From Congeria kusceri (Eukaryota; Mollusca; Bivalvia; Myida; Dreissenidae): a stretch of DNA of 64,000 bases. Under the pieces are notes generated by a model. It was not told the DNA's origin. It searched no databases and saw only the letters and a program-made list of their open reading frames with translations. This document shows positions 1 through 13,900 of the stretch, piece after piece (position 1 is the stretch's first letter; every line of letters starts with the position of its first letter). The stretch spans positions 23,556,364 through 23,620,363 of the forward strand of contig CM051028.1 in assembly GCA_027627225.1 (NCBI GenBank), given 5' to 3'. The position numbers were made by a program, and so were the translations under genes.

Positions 1-443
1 GTGTCGCAGTATATTATCGTTCTGCGACATAACACGAGTTTGCTGTGAGTTTGGGAGACTTGCCTACGACATCTGCTCTTTCGTTTCTCATAAAATGTCG
101 CCAAAAACTCTTACTCATGTCCTCACAAGTCATACAGACTCGTCCACACTCGTACATTCTCGAAGACAAGTCTTCAATTGTCGAAAAGATATCGTACGCA
201 TATCTCGGCTGAGCTCGTGATAAAATGTGAGTATCGTACTTGTGTCGTGTCAAGGTTGAAGAGAACTCGAACAAATGTCATCTTGAAACGATTCCGCGAC
301 CAACTTGTCCACTTTATGGCGTACAGAACTCGAAGCTCAAATTTGACACAATGTGACAGGGCCTTAAGGTGACAATTTTGGAAGTCCTGACTTCCAAGTG
401 TTGTAGATTGGAAGTCCTGAGCATTTCAGACACAAAATTAAAT
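1..443. other. No gene recognised
   Basis: The stretch is rich in short complementary words built on TCGTAC and GAGT, which suggests part of an unresolved dispersed repeat. The short open frames lack coding character or splice context. UGP2 transcription would cross it as intron. Confidence 0.4.
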
Positions 444-702
444 GTGGTGCGCCGTGGGAAAACCGGACTTGATGCATGTGCGTAGTGTTGTCCCGGATTA
501 GCCTGTGCAGTCAGCACAGGCTAATCCGGGTTGGCACTTTCCGCTTTTATGGTATTTTCTGTTTCAATGAAGTGTCTTCTAACCATAAATCCACTTTAGG
601 TGGAAAGTGTCGTCCCGGATTAGGCTGTGCAGACCGCACAGGCTAATCCGGGATGACACTTTACGCACATGCATTAAACCCGGTTTTCCCACGATGCGCC
701 AC
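444..702. mobile_element. Palindromic MITE, copy 1
   Basis: A 259-bp element flanked by AAAT on both sides (440-443 and 703-706). The ends are inverted repeats: GTGGTGCGCCGTGGGAAAAC at the left matches GTTTTCCCACGATGCGCCAC at the right. Two internal hairpins share the core CCCGGATTAGCCTGTGC and its reverse complement. It has no open frame, so it is a non-autonomous DNA transposon. Related copies lie at 1765-2025 and about 53965-54135. Confidence 0.9.
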
Positions 703-1764
703 AAATATAAAATTCAAGCTTTGTTTAAGGTCAGTTCTTAGGTGATTTAATGATTATATTAGGTGATTATATGCAAATTAATTCAGTTTAAGTGGTGTAT
801 AAATTAAGAAATTAAACTGATTTTCACCCAAACATAGGACTTGCATGGTTCCAATTGTATAAGTCCTGTGGCAAAAAACTGGGAGTATATTACTCCCAGA
901 CTTCCCTTAATGCAAGCCCTGGTTATTAAACCCATTGAGTACAAGCCAAAGTTTCTTATTTCCTATGCATTAAAATCAAATTTTAACTGGTCAAATTTTA
1001 TGTTCAGGGGCCATATTCCAGAACCATCTTAAGTTGATCTTAAAATATTTTCACTTAAGTTCCAATTTTTGTAAGGTAATATTTCAAAAACTACACATAA
1101 ATTAATGAATCCTATTACCGTTAAGTAAATATTACCGGTAGTTAATAATAAGTTGATAACTGGTGAACATTTAGCAGAATTTCATGTATACATGAAATCA
1201 ATTGCTTAAGAAAAACGAAGATTTTAAGGCTAAGGATAAGATTTTATTTGATATGTTTCTGGAATACGACCCCTGGTGAGTAACCTGCAATTAAGAATGA
1301 CCCCTAATTATCTTTCTTAAAAAGTTAACTGGATATAAGGCTAGTTCAATAGTGGAAATAGGTTTTAAAACACCTTGTACTTACAAAAACATTTACCACT
1401 GCCCTATGATTTACAGACAATATTGAAACAGACCAAGTAAAAAATGTTGTTCATGCTCCCCAAATGTTACCTGTTTTACAAATGGCTGAAAAAATGCAGT
1501 CATAAAGAGTACAATAATGTACATTAGACAGATTAATTGATAATGGTGTAAAACAAATGGACTACAAAACACTAAATAACAGAGGTACTGGAAGGTCAAT
1601 GAGCTAACATGGGCCTTTATGCAAAATCTCTCTGGATTTCAATACAGACAACTGCACATGATTCAGTAGTAAACATAAAAAAGATTATTGGTTTTAAAAG
1701 GACCCATTCACAGATTGGCACATTGTCAATTTTCTTTTCTTTTTCATCCATTCCAAAAAGAAAT

Positions 1765-2025
1765 GAGGCGCGTCGTGGGAAAACTGGGCATAATGCATGT
1801 GCGTAAAGTGTCGTCCCGGATCAGCCTGTGCAGTCCGCACAGGCTGATCCAGGACCGCACTTTCTGCCTAAGGTGGATTTATGGTTAGAAAAGACTTCCT
1901 GGAAACAGAAAATACCATAAAAGTGGAAAGTGCCGTCTCGGATTAGCCTGTGCGGAATGCACAGGCTAATCCGGGACGATACTTAACGCGCATGCATTAA
2001 GACCGGTTTTCTCACGACGCCCCTC
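1765..2025. mobile_element. Palindromic MITE, copy 2 (inverted)
   Basis: A 261-bp copy of the element at 444-702, in the opposite orientation judged by the central 'accataaa' spacer. It is again flanked by AAAT (1761-1764 and 2026-2029), with inverted ends GAGGCGCGTCGTGGGAAAAC and GGTTTTCTCACGACGCCCCT. Both internal CAGCCTGTGC/GCACAGGCTG hairpins are intact. Confidence 0.9.
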
Positions 2026-3405
2026 AAATGTTTTAAGATCTTGTGAGGTGTCAAAATGATGAATGTTGGGGGCATATAGAGGGGCATGTTCCGCTTCCGC
2101 ACCCTTCTAAATCCACATATGGAGTCATAGGTATCAATCAACCACCTGTTGATTGTAATATGTTTTCACCATGTCCTATATCTCTTTACCACCGGTCCCC
2201 CATACACAGTCCGCGAATAGACACGTCAGAAAGTAAGGCCAGAATTAGTTAAGTTTTAGTTTCTTGGATCTGCCAACCCATTTTTCGAAATGTAAACGAA
2301 AAAATTTGAACACTACAAATATTGTACAAATATCTTAAAATAAAACTGATAAAAATCGATCTTTTCCCACTGACTTGGTATTCATTATGGATACAAAAAG
2401 TGTGTTCAACTTACAGTAATGTAAAACAACGATGAAACATGTATAAATTCAACATTTAATAACTTTAATAACATTATTTTCAATTTGCATTTTTTAATGT
2501 GCATTTTACCCATGTTATGTGCACATGATTGTTTTAATATAAAAAATGCATTTTATTTTTATTGTCTATGTCATTGCAACAACTGCATTTATAAAAGTTT
2601 TTATTTTATTTCCGCCTCCAACTGCACATTTTTTTGCAAAAATGTCAGCGAAACAAAATAAAACGCTGGCCTAATGCTCCATCAGCAAACCAGCTGAACC
2701 AAGTGTTCTCAGGCTAGACAAATCTGATCAATCAAACAGACAGGAAGGGCAAAACGACAAATGGATGAACTTCTTGTATTTTAACTCACTGTAGGCAGGT
2801 TGGACAAAACGTTCACTGCCTGTCATACGTCACACAGCATGCACACATGTAAAACATAGCACACCTAGTGAAGTATTTCGTGTCTTATCTACACAACACT
2901 ATGGCGTTTCATAAGATCATCTCCTTAAACGTGGCTCTAGACAAGAGCTTTAATCTAACTGAACTTTTCTGTTATCACTCAAAGGGCAATGTGGATATTT
3001 ATCAATACATTTCGTCTGTACGAAATCTCATGCAACTGTACTTGACAGACCAACAATAGGACAGAAAAATGGTGCAGCCTTGAATGTAGAATGCACCAAT
3101 GTCATATATGCACATTCAGCAATAAATTTATTTGTAACACAAGGCTACCGAGATCATGACAAATTATCCCAACAGAAGTCATTTGGAAATATTTATAGTC
3201 TGAGCTTTGCAGCCTCATCTTAAACACAGAGGGTATGAAAAACAAACATGGTGCCCCACATGTATACAATAAACTGGCATTCATCAATGTAACTGCTATG
3301 TACATGTATGGAATCTGGTTATTGTTGTGATCAGAATGGCCATGGTATATGCCAGAGAAAAGCAACAGTTTGTCTATTTCAATGTGTATGAATCTGAGTA
3401 GTTCT
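2026..3405. other. AT-rich UGP2 intron sequence, no gene seen
   Basis: No exon with conserved protein content and no further UGP2 exon was found on the minus strand. The only structure noted is AT-rich low-complexity DNA around 2440-2620. Confidence 0.4.
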
Positions 3406-4797
3406 AGTAAACCTGAATGGCCATAGTGAACATGAATGACCAAAGTGAACCTGAAAGGCCATAGTGTACGTGAAGGGCCATAGTGAATCTGAATGGCCAT
3501 AGTGTACTTGAATGGCCATAGTGAACCTGAATGGCCATAGTGTATCTGAATGGCCATAGTGTACTTGAATGGCCAGACTGAGCCTGAATGGTTATAGTGT
3601 ACTTGAATGGTCATAGTGTACCTGTATGTGTTCATAGTGTAGAAAGTACTTGAATGGCCATAGTAAACCTAAATGGCCATAGTGTACTTGAATGGTCATA
3701 GTGTACATGAATGGCCATAGTGAACATGAATGGGCATAAGGAATCTGAATGGCAATAGTCAACTGACTGGCCATAGTGGACCTGAATGACCGTAGTGTAC
3801 TTGAATGGCCATAGTTGAATAGTGTACTTGAATGGTCATAGTGAATCTGAATGGCAAAAGTGAACCTGAATGGCCATGGTGAACCTGAATGGCCGTAGTC
3901 TACTTGAATGGTCAGAGTGAACCTGAATGGCTATAGTGAACCTGAATGGCCATAGTGAGCCTGAATGGCCATAGTGAACCTGAATGGCATTAATGAACCT
4001 GAATGACAATAGTGTACTTGAATGGTCATAGTGAACCTAAATGGTCATAGTTTACTTGAATGGCCATAATGAACCTGATTGGCCCTAGTGAACCTGACTG
4101 GCCCTAGTGAACATGAATGGCCATAGTGTACTTGAATGGCCATACTTTACTTGAATGGCCATAATGAACCTGATTGGCCCTAGTGAACCTGACTGGCCAT
4201 AGTGAACATGAATGGCCATAGTGTACTTGAATGGTCATAGTTGATGCGGCTGAAGGACCATGGTCACGGTCCATTTTGGCCAGGTGTACCTGAATATGTA
4301 TGGTTTGTGCACCAGAATTGCAATGTTTTTTTTTGGACCAGAATGACCATGTTCTGTGCACCTGAATGGACACGGATACAAGAATGATTGACCATGGTTT
4401 GCAATGCTGACTGGCCATGGTTTGCATTGCTGAATGGCCATGGTTTGCATACTAAAATGGCCATGGTGTATGTACCTGTATGGTCATGGTTTGTGTATCA
4501 GAATGGGCATTCATGATTTTTGTTTACCAGAATGGCCATGGTCTGTGTACCAGATAGTGATGGTATGTACACTATAATGACTATGGTTTGTGTACCATGG
4601 TGATGGTATGTGTACCAGAATGGCCATGGTCTGTGTACCAGAATAGTGACGGTATGTACACTATAATGACTATGGTTTGTGTACCAGAATGGTGACGGTA
4701 TGTATACCAGAACGACCATGGTGTGTGTACTAGAATAGTGATGGTATGTATACCAGAATGACCATGGTATGTGCACTAAAATGTCCATGGTATACTA
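3406..4797. repeat. Two-phase minisatellite, 18-bp then about 23-bp units
   Basis: From about 3406 to 4250 the array repeats an 18-bp unit, CCTGAATGGCCATAGTGA, with variants such as ACTTGAATGGTCATAGTGT. From about 4260 to 4797 it changes to longer units of about 23 bp around ACCAGAATGGCCATGGTNTG. Both share the core GAATGGCCATRGT. The open frames across it, rich in GHSGSLWPF-like repeats, are artefacts of the periodicity. It ends 20 bp from UGP2 exon 3. Confidence 0.95.
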
Positions 4798-4817
4798 GTT
4801 AAGGTGTGCATACTTAC

Positions 4818-4922
4818 AGCTTCATTGGGCAGCAGATGCAGTTTTTCCCAGTCGACGGAGGGACTCTCTGTCAGGTAGCGGTGGAACAGCTTTTCAAAGT
4901 CCTCAAACTCTGACAACACTTT
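4818..4922 (-). CDS. UGP2: UGP2 exon 3 (N-terminal conserved region)
   Basis: This is a 105-nt exon in phase 0 on both sides, with clean AG and GTAAGT borders. It encodes FEDFEKLFHRYL then SVDWEKLHLLP, the most conserved stretch of the UGP2 N-terminus. A 1.4-kb minisatellite starts 21 bp past its donor, inside the next intron. Confidence 0.85.
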
Positions 4923-7900
4923 CTAGAAACACAAGCATTATTAAATGGACATTATCCTTCAGAACCATAATAAAACAAGAGATGTTTGTAAAACATGTAT
5001 GCCCCCCCGACTTGCAGCCAAGTCGTCAATATGTGCAATTGTTAAGAGATATTTTAAATATTTTATGTGCACATTAACACATGGGGAGGAAATTACAGTT
5101 GATGCTTTAGAAAGTAAATATAAGCTGAAAGAAAGATAGAGTATAATTATGGATTTATTTTTACAGTCTATCATATAACGATACCTGTTTTCTGTTTCAT
5201 TTAAACATCAAATAGGCCAAAACATCTCTAGATATCCTGCGGAAACAAAATGGTCTACGGAGAAAACAGTTTTCATGCTACAAGCCCCTGTGACCTTGAA
5301 CGTTGACCTGTTGACCTCAAAATTGATAGGCGTCTTCCTTTCCTCCCAAGTAACCAGCATACCAACTTAAATGATCGTAGGTCAAAGCGTTCTCTAGATA
5401 TCCTGCGGAAAACGAATTTCATGTTACAAGCCCCTGTGACCTTGACATTTGACCTGTTGACCTAAAAGTCAATAGGCGTCTTCCTTTTCTACCAAGTAAC
5501 CAGCATACCAACTTAAATGATCGTAGGTCAAAGCGTTCTCTAGATATCGTGCAGAAACGAAATGGTCAGACAGACCGACCAACCATCCGACCGACCAACC
5601 GACAGGTGCAAAGCAATATACCCCCACTTCTTAGAAGGGGGGCATAATTACAAAACAATTGCCACTAGAGTATTTTGATTCGAGTATATAATATGACAGT
5701 CACAATGAAGACAAAATTTAAGTGGAGCTTGTTTTTTTTTAAAACATATGTCTCCCCCTATGCACCACCATAATTCTACAAAATCCACCTACCATGACGT
5801 TCCAAAGATGTGCACAACCACACTTGGTACTGATCAATCCTTTGAAGTTTTGTCGAATTCCAGCCAATGGTTACAGAAAACAAGCACAGATTAGGTCTGT
5901 TATGTCAAAAACTTCAAAGAGCCATAACTCCGCCCAAAATCTGTAGATCATGATGTTCTGGCGATATATACAACTAGACTTGGTAATTCATCTAATTTCA
6001 GCCAGGGTTTACAGAGAACAAGGTCTGTTAGGTGAAAAATTCAAACGGCCATAACTACACCCAAAATCCCCTGAATACGACATGCTGAAAATATGCACAA
6101 CTGCACTTGGTACTGACCAATCTTGTGAGGTTTCATCAAATTCCAGCCAGTGGTTACGGAAAAAAAGCGCAGACAAGGTCTGTAATTTGAAAAAACTTCA
6201 AAGAGCCATAACCCCGCCCGAAATACACCGACTACGACATGCTGACAATATGCACAAAAGTACTAGACTTGGTACTCATCAATCCTGCGAAGTTTTGTCA
6301 AAATCCGACTGAGGGTTACGGAGAACAAAATCAGACACATTTTTTTTCACCAGTCCAGACATCTATCCATTCAGAAAGACAGATATACATCCTGCCCAAA
6401 ACGTGGGGGGCAAAATAAAAAGTATAGGCACCTTTTTGTTTGTTTACATTTTGTATAAAGTTAATAATTAGGTGGGAACTGTCTGATCCTCTCAAACACA
6501 TGTTACAACCAATTGATCGTAAAAGAAATCCAACACATACCACATCTTAAGTTCACAGTCATGAATAATTCAGGTGTTTGATAGGAAATCATGTGTGACA
6601 TTTGGTGAACTTGATAATAATGTGGTTCAACAGAGAATAATATCACTGTAGAATGCTTTAAATTTGCGAGGACAAATTTTTGCATTTTTGTCCCAAAATG
6701 ACCCTTTTTTTAAATGTGCGTGTTCTTGAAATTGCGTAAAAATAATGGGGTTTACTGCTAACGTTATTGTACCAAGCAGTTGCTAGTACCGTGTCAGTTG
6801 CCAGTAAGTCGATAATTGCTTTTATGTAAATGTTTTTGTTACAAATAAGCGTGAAAAACAACAACGAATGGTAACAATAGGCTGTTTTTACACATTTCCC
6901 AACTTATGCCGTTGATATAAATTGCTTATAATAATATAATTGGACTTATTACCATATGGTACATTACGAGGTAAAAGTAGCATATTTTCTTTTTTTTACA
7001 TTCGGACATACACATTTATTTGCGCTGGTTTTGAATTCGCGAGGAAATAAAATAGCGAATATTGGCGAAAACAAAACCCACGCGAATAAAACCAGTTCTA
7101 CAGCAGTCTGACATGATATACAGGTTTTATTTGAAACATGTAAACATTCTTCACATTTTATGTGTTTTGAAGATGCCAAAACATTAACATCTTGATTACA
7201 GATATTTGCATAATCACAGAGAATTGCATATAGTAACATACTTGATATTTCTAAAATGTAACAGCACAATTTTGTTTAATACATGTGTGTAACAAATTGA
7301 AACTTTCATGATGTAATAATGAAGTAATTATTGCCTAAATCAGCATCTTCAACATCAGTGCAGGGCCCATAAGATCCCATCCCATATCCTATAAAACATA
7401 CAAGTAAAGCAAATTTCTTAAAATCGTACAATTCCTGTGCCTGTGCTCATTCTGGTCAAGACTCACCATATGCTTTTTATTTTACCATATTCCAAACATA
7501 AAATATTCTTTTTCAAATTGAAATTTTTCTTTGAAAATTTCCCTTAAGAAAACTTTTTAAGATTTAGGACCTTTAAGAATAATTGGCCCCACATATAAAA
7601 CAAAACAAATTAACTTAAGTAGAACTGGTGTAAAGATTTTCTTTATAGGCATGAATGATTATGGATATGGCAGCTGACATAATAGAAAACAAATTTGCTT
7701 AACAAGAACTTATGTCAAGATTTCTTAGGACCTTGATGGTTCTGGCCCCAGATACAATACTACAAAGTACTCAGAGAGCACGTGCCACCAAGGCAGTGAA
7801 TTTGCCTCATCTCCCAATAATAATCAAAAAATCTAATCATTTGTTCATTGCGTCATATCAAACTTTCCCAGAAAATGTCATGCAAATTTGCTCATAACGT

Positions 7901-10900
7901 TATAATTACAACATTTTGCATTTTCACCTAAACGCTGCATTCTGATTGAATAATCCACCCACGTGACCTGTCATTCATAGCCTGATGAACCGGCTGGGTA
8001 TGCAAATTACCTCGTTATTATTCATGACAGTACTACTTGTTCATTCTCTATTTGTGAAATGACATCACTGTTTTACGCGAACGTGTACGATGTATACACT
8101 ATCGTTCTTAAAAAACAAATCACTGATTTATCGGTTACCGGTGTTGCAGACGATTAAATTGTTAGCGCACATTGGGAAATTGGAATTGTGTTTACCAAAA
8201 AGTCCACTCCAAAATGATCCACAGCGATTTGAAATGTCTGACAAGATATTAGAAATGCCTTTCGAAGAAAATGAAACCAAAACTGAAACGGGGATTCCTA
8301 CGCCGAAGGCTACACGTAACTTGCAGCCTATACAAAGTCAAAATTAAAGTTAATATCCACTTTTTGTTGTAATTATAAGAATTCAATAATATTTTTCTTC
8401 ATTTCATCAGTGTATGAATTGTCTGGAAAATTATACCTAATTTGAGCATAAACGCCATCGGCAGAGGCAACATCCTTGGCGGAGGTAACAAACCAAAAAC
8501 TGTTCTACCCACCTCTTTGTTTCCACTGACAGTGTTTGCGATCTTGCGCAACTCCTGGTTCATAGCGGCCTTGGCATCCAGTCTGGTTTTTTCCTTAAAC
8601 TCCACGTCGCTGGAGATGCGCCGATGGCCTTTCACGAAACCAGTCTGTAATGCATTTCATAATAAGAAGCATAATTTCCATAATTTAATTTCTTTTATTA
8701 ATTTTATCAAGAAACACCAAATTGTTATTTGAATATTTGCATGATTTGTTTAATCAAGATTTAATACTAAAATAGAAATATGAATTAGTAGCCGAATTTT
8801 TTTCTTATTTTACAAAAATACTTGTTTTCAGAAATCTTTTTTCTCAGAAAGTGTGAAAATATCAGTGACTGGGAAACCCATGTGAAATGCGATATTTGCG
8901 GGTAAAATGGAGAAAAATCGCAAAGAAATGTTCACTGATGCGACTTTATGTCACACAGAAAAGTTGAGTACGAATAAAAAAAACGCTGCCGTACAATACA
9001 CAATGCTCGGTCTGGTTTGCACTTGTGTCACTATGCGGTCAGATTGTATCCATAAAATTAAATAGGCAGTCTCAAAGTTCAATATCAACAGACGCTCATT
9101 ACATCTTGAAGGGGAAGCGCGAGCAGCGGCGTGGTGTATTTTTCTCGATTGAAACAGATAGACGATCACAAAATGCAATTGCTTTAAATCCCATAAAAAT
9201 CTGAACAAATAGATTTTTGAAAAAGCCCATACATTTTTGTGAGATGAGAAATGTTCTCATATGGAAAAATCCTATCTAGCTGCTGAAATATGCTTCATTT
9301 TCAAATATTTTCAGAAATTTTAATAGCCAATTAGAAATTTTAGTAGCCAATTTGAAATTTTAGAATTTTAGTAGCTAATTAGAAATTTTAGTAGCCAGAG
9401 GCTAATTTGGATACTGGTAGCACTAACTTAGATTCAAGAGTATGTATCTATTATTAATTTGCATTATTACTATTTAGAGCACAATTATTACATAAAATGC
9501 CCAATTTATTATATCATGTCATGTATGTTGATAAGCCTATGGCATCATTTCTGGCTAGGCAAGTGGTCCAAGATGATTTCTAGGTCAGTAGGTTTGCGCT
9601 TTTGGTCTAATACATGAATGTTTAGATAACCTACATAAACAAGAGCTGTCAGAGGAGGACAGCGCACTCAACTATTCGAAGTATTTCAGTTGGTACATGT
9701 TTTAGATAGTGGAAGGGGCATACATTTGTTAAAATACAAAACTTTAAAGTGAAGCCTTGTATAGTTTATACATGTTTGGAACAAAACTTTAACCACAAGA
9801 TCTATATAACAAGAGGGCCATGATGGCCCAATGCGCTCACCTGAGTCTGAGAACAATGGCGACCATTAGGGATGCAACACGTACCCGTAAATACCAGCAT
9901 TCTCGGTACTATTAAAACCCATTTCACATGGCATGAACATATAGGGGCAATACAAACAAACATGGAAATAATCCTATAAAAATACAAAAAGAGCTTATGA
10001 GTATTTGCGTATCAGTGATTGACATATAGTTCTGTATTGTTGTTTTCAAAAATGTTTTAAATGTTTTTGCAACTAAGTCCATAAGCAATGATAAACCCTT
10101 ACGGGTTTGAAACTGGTACATACAGTGACACTATATAGTTACTACACTCTACGAAAACTTCCCAATTATCATCATAATGGCACCATATAAATGTATCAAA
10201 CCAAGTAGATTATTCTGGCTTTGCGGGTCCGTCTAGCTCAGTTGGTAGAGCGCTATACTCTCAATCAAGGGTTCTTGAGTTCGAGCCCCAGCCCGGCCAC
10301 ATAATTTGTGTGGAGATTGGTCGTGAAATAATTTCTACGGCCATTCTCCCCCTACCTCTGATTCAAGTAGGGCAGTTGTCATTTACTGGCATAAGTATGT
10401 GCACTTGGTACTGGTAAACCACATACATCGGCTTAGTTTGCCCAGAAAAAGTGTGAGTATGTTAACTGACCGCCATTATCACTGAATTACTGGTAAATAA
10501 GGTGAAAAATCCAAACAAACAAACTTTCCAAATGTACTCTTAGGAGAAGGAAATTTCTAGGTTACATAGGAATACTTATTGTTAACATTAACAACCATAC
10601 AACTATCAACATTGTCAGATGAAATTATAAATAACTATACAACCTTTTAGTTGTTTTGCATAAAAATGTACTAATAATTTTGAGTCAATGACACCCACAG
10701 AGACAAACTTTCCAAATGTACTCTTAGGAAAAGGGAAATTTCTATGTTATATAGGAATACTCATTGTTAACATTAAGAACCATACACCCATCAACATTGT
10801 CAGATTAAATTATAAATAACTATACAACCTTTAAGTTGATTTGTGTAAAAACTTACTAATAATCACACCAATTTTGAGTCAAAACAGCGTTGAAGTATTT

Positions 10901-13900
10901 TTCAATTAAGGAGAAATAATAAATTAGCTTCAAAAATCATGTAAGATAATAACTTGAGTTTCCCAAATCCCAATTTAAATGTATAAGTCAGTCCAAAAGT
11001 TACATGATAAAATGATACTGAATAAGTTACTAATTAAACAGTCCAAAAACAACAGAAAATAATTAACCCTTTCAGGCACTAGATCACATGATATTAATCC
11101 TATATTCTGATTGCTTGTTTACAACATGATTTTTAAATATTTATTGTTGTTTACATCTTTTTCCTGACTGGATGCCAAGACAGACAGTGGAAAAATTTAC
11201 TGCTGCACACATAGCAAAAATATAGGTCAGCAGCAGGCTATACATGGATTACTACATGTATGTGTAATGATGCTGATCTAAAATAGAAGTATCATGTTGA
11301 CTCAGAGTGATGTATCTGGGTTATATCTGTGACTAAAGGGAAATAACACATTTATGGCACTTATCTTCCTGATACTGCATTAACCTCCGTATACCAGGTG
11401 AGTTATTCAGGAATAACTGTATTTGGGACGAAAAAAGGGACAAATAACTCTGGTGTTCCTGGTCCGATCGGGCCCATTATCGAACTCGTCCAAGATTTTA
11501 TGGTCATATATAAACTGTGCAAGTTTGGTTAATAGTGAATAAAAAATGTAGCCTTTATCGCAATAAAGGTCCAAATTGTTGATGGCATACGGTCAACAGA
11601 CGACGGAGAGGTCCCCTATACCAATAGCTCACAGAGCATTTCGTGCTCAGATGAGCTGAAAAGTGTGCATAACTTTGTCAAAATACAAAACAGCGTTATG
11701 GGTAATGTTGCCCTTGTTACTAGAGTTGATGACAAAGGTTAGTTCAAAGTTTCAAGCGAATAACTTATATAGTTTTGAAGTTACAAAACTTTTGAATATA
11801 AACTTTAAACAGAAATTCTAAGTGAAAAGGGAGCATAACTCTGTCAAAATACAAAATAGAGTCATGGATAATGTTGCTCCTGAAACTATAGTTGATGAAA
11901 AAGGTTAGTTCCAAGTTTCAAGTGAAAAGCTTATGTAGTATTGAAGTTACAGAACTTTTGACTATAAACTTTAACCAGAAAATCTATGTGACAAAATGGG
12001 CATAACTCTGTCAAATATAAACTTCAACCAGAAAATCTATGAGAAAAAGGGGCATAACTGTGTTAAAATACAAAACAGAGTTATGGGGAATGTTGCCCCT
12101 GATACTGGAGTTGATGACAAAGGTATATTCCAAGTTTCAAGTGAATCACTTATGCAGTTTTTAAGTTACAAGACTTTGGAATAAAACTTCAACCAATTCA
12201 GACGCGGACACCGATAGTAGGATAGCTGACCTATTCTACGACTAGTCAAGCTAAAACCTTATGTCAAGTACTTTGTGCATACAATAATTTTGTGTCTTGT
12301 GTGAGTGCTGTAAATCCAATTTAGGAGAAACACAAACAAAATATATAGGGGAAATCAGTCATTTACAGAAGACAATCATCTGGTTTCAGATATGTAATAA
12401 AAAATAAAACCATGATATGAGTGAATGTTGAATTTCATTACGGACAGCGAAATGCTGCACAAACAATGCTTTCATTAACTGCACATGCAGCAATACAAAA
12501 ACTACTGCTGATGAATTGCCGAAAAGAATGGTGAAGAGTAAGTATGTAATCAGTCAGGTGTTTTTACCAGACGCTGAAACACATCTGTCCCTTTCACCGA
12601 CATAATCACGGTTAATCATAACAGATAAGTAAGCACAAACAGCAAAAAATTCTAGTTCACAAGTAATTTATAATTATGTACAGGTGTGGTTTTCGACTTC
12701 AGAGAAAAGCTGATTTGCAACTTTTTTAAATATAACATCATTTCCTTGCGTGAAAGAAGCTGTCTTCCTTCAAAAAGGAACCTGTAATAAATAAATGTTG
12801 ACAAAACTCAGCCAGCCAGTTTTTTTTTCTGAAAAAAAAAAGCTCCAGCTTACACAATTGAAAGACTTTTACAACCAGCATGGAACCTGACAATTTTGCA
12901 CAACTGCCGGTATGCAGTTAACAGGGTCAGGGATTTCAGTAGATTTTGAAAACCAGGAGTCAAATGACCCCTGGCTTAAATATGAGGGGTCAAAATGGAA
13001 AAAAGCAATGGTCAAAGTACTAAATTACATGATTTTTGTTTCATATTACATATGTATATGTTTAATGTTTTGAAATGATTACTTGTGTTAATAATGGTTA
13101 AGAAATTTGCAAAAAGACAATAAGTATCATAAAAATATTGTTATAAGTGCTTCTGAAGTTGGCTACGGATAACAACTGCATCAAACTGATGTAAGGCAGA
13201 TAATTTGCTGGTGTCAAAAACGAGAAAATTGCTAATTGCTTGCATAAAAAAGCTGAATTCTGCATCAAATGAAATCCCCGAATTAGGGATCTTTATACTG
13301 TTCCCTATTTTGTCGATATTATACATGTGCAATCTAGACAGAAGCAAGATACATTCTCATACTGTATGATAAAGTAAATACATTACGTCTTTTCAAGTTA
13401 AAGGTTAAATAATGAGTGATTTGCAATCATTTATTAAACTCATGTAAAGTCCATGTATAATAAACCAGTAAGGCTTAAAAAAAATTATGTTAATTTCAGG
13501 TAACCCGACCTACCCTTAAAAAAAGCCTTAGAACATTTTATTGAGTGGGTAAGATATTTTTTTGTCCATTTTAATTTTTTCCAAAAGTTAAATGTTTTTT
13601 TGGATAAATAAGTGTTTTGTTTTGTTGGGATCCGCCTCAAAATAATGTTTTATGATATTACAGACATGTTTTGAATATTCATTCAGTTTTATAATCTTAT
13701 GACCATTTACCACATAAAAAAATATTATTAATTCCCTACCTACCTACCCCAATTTTTTGGGGCATGTAACCTGAAACAAACATATTTTTTGGATGCCTAA
13801 TCATGATATATAATTAAAATTATAGTAAAAAACACAAGTTTTAAAATGAAGCTTGATAGATGGGTTTAATACCATAACTGGTTACACCCAAGTTGCCACA

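Noticed and set aside
3102..3774. Protein with GHSGSLWPFKYTM repeats (177 residues)
   Set aside because: It is a translation of the 18-bp minisatellite. Six does divide 18, so frames stay open by period alone.
10224..10300. Functional tRNA gene
   Set aside because: The boxes are good, but the fold is imperfect and the head is followed by a shared 220-bp body in three copies: it is a SINE.
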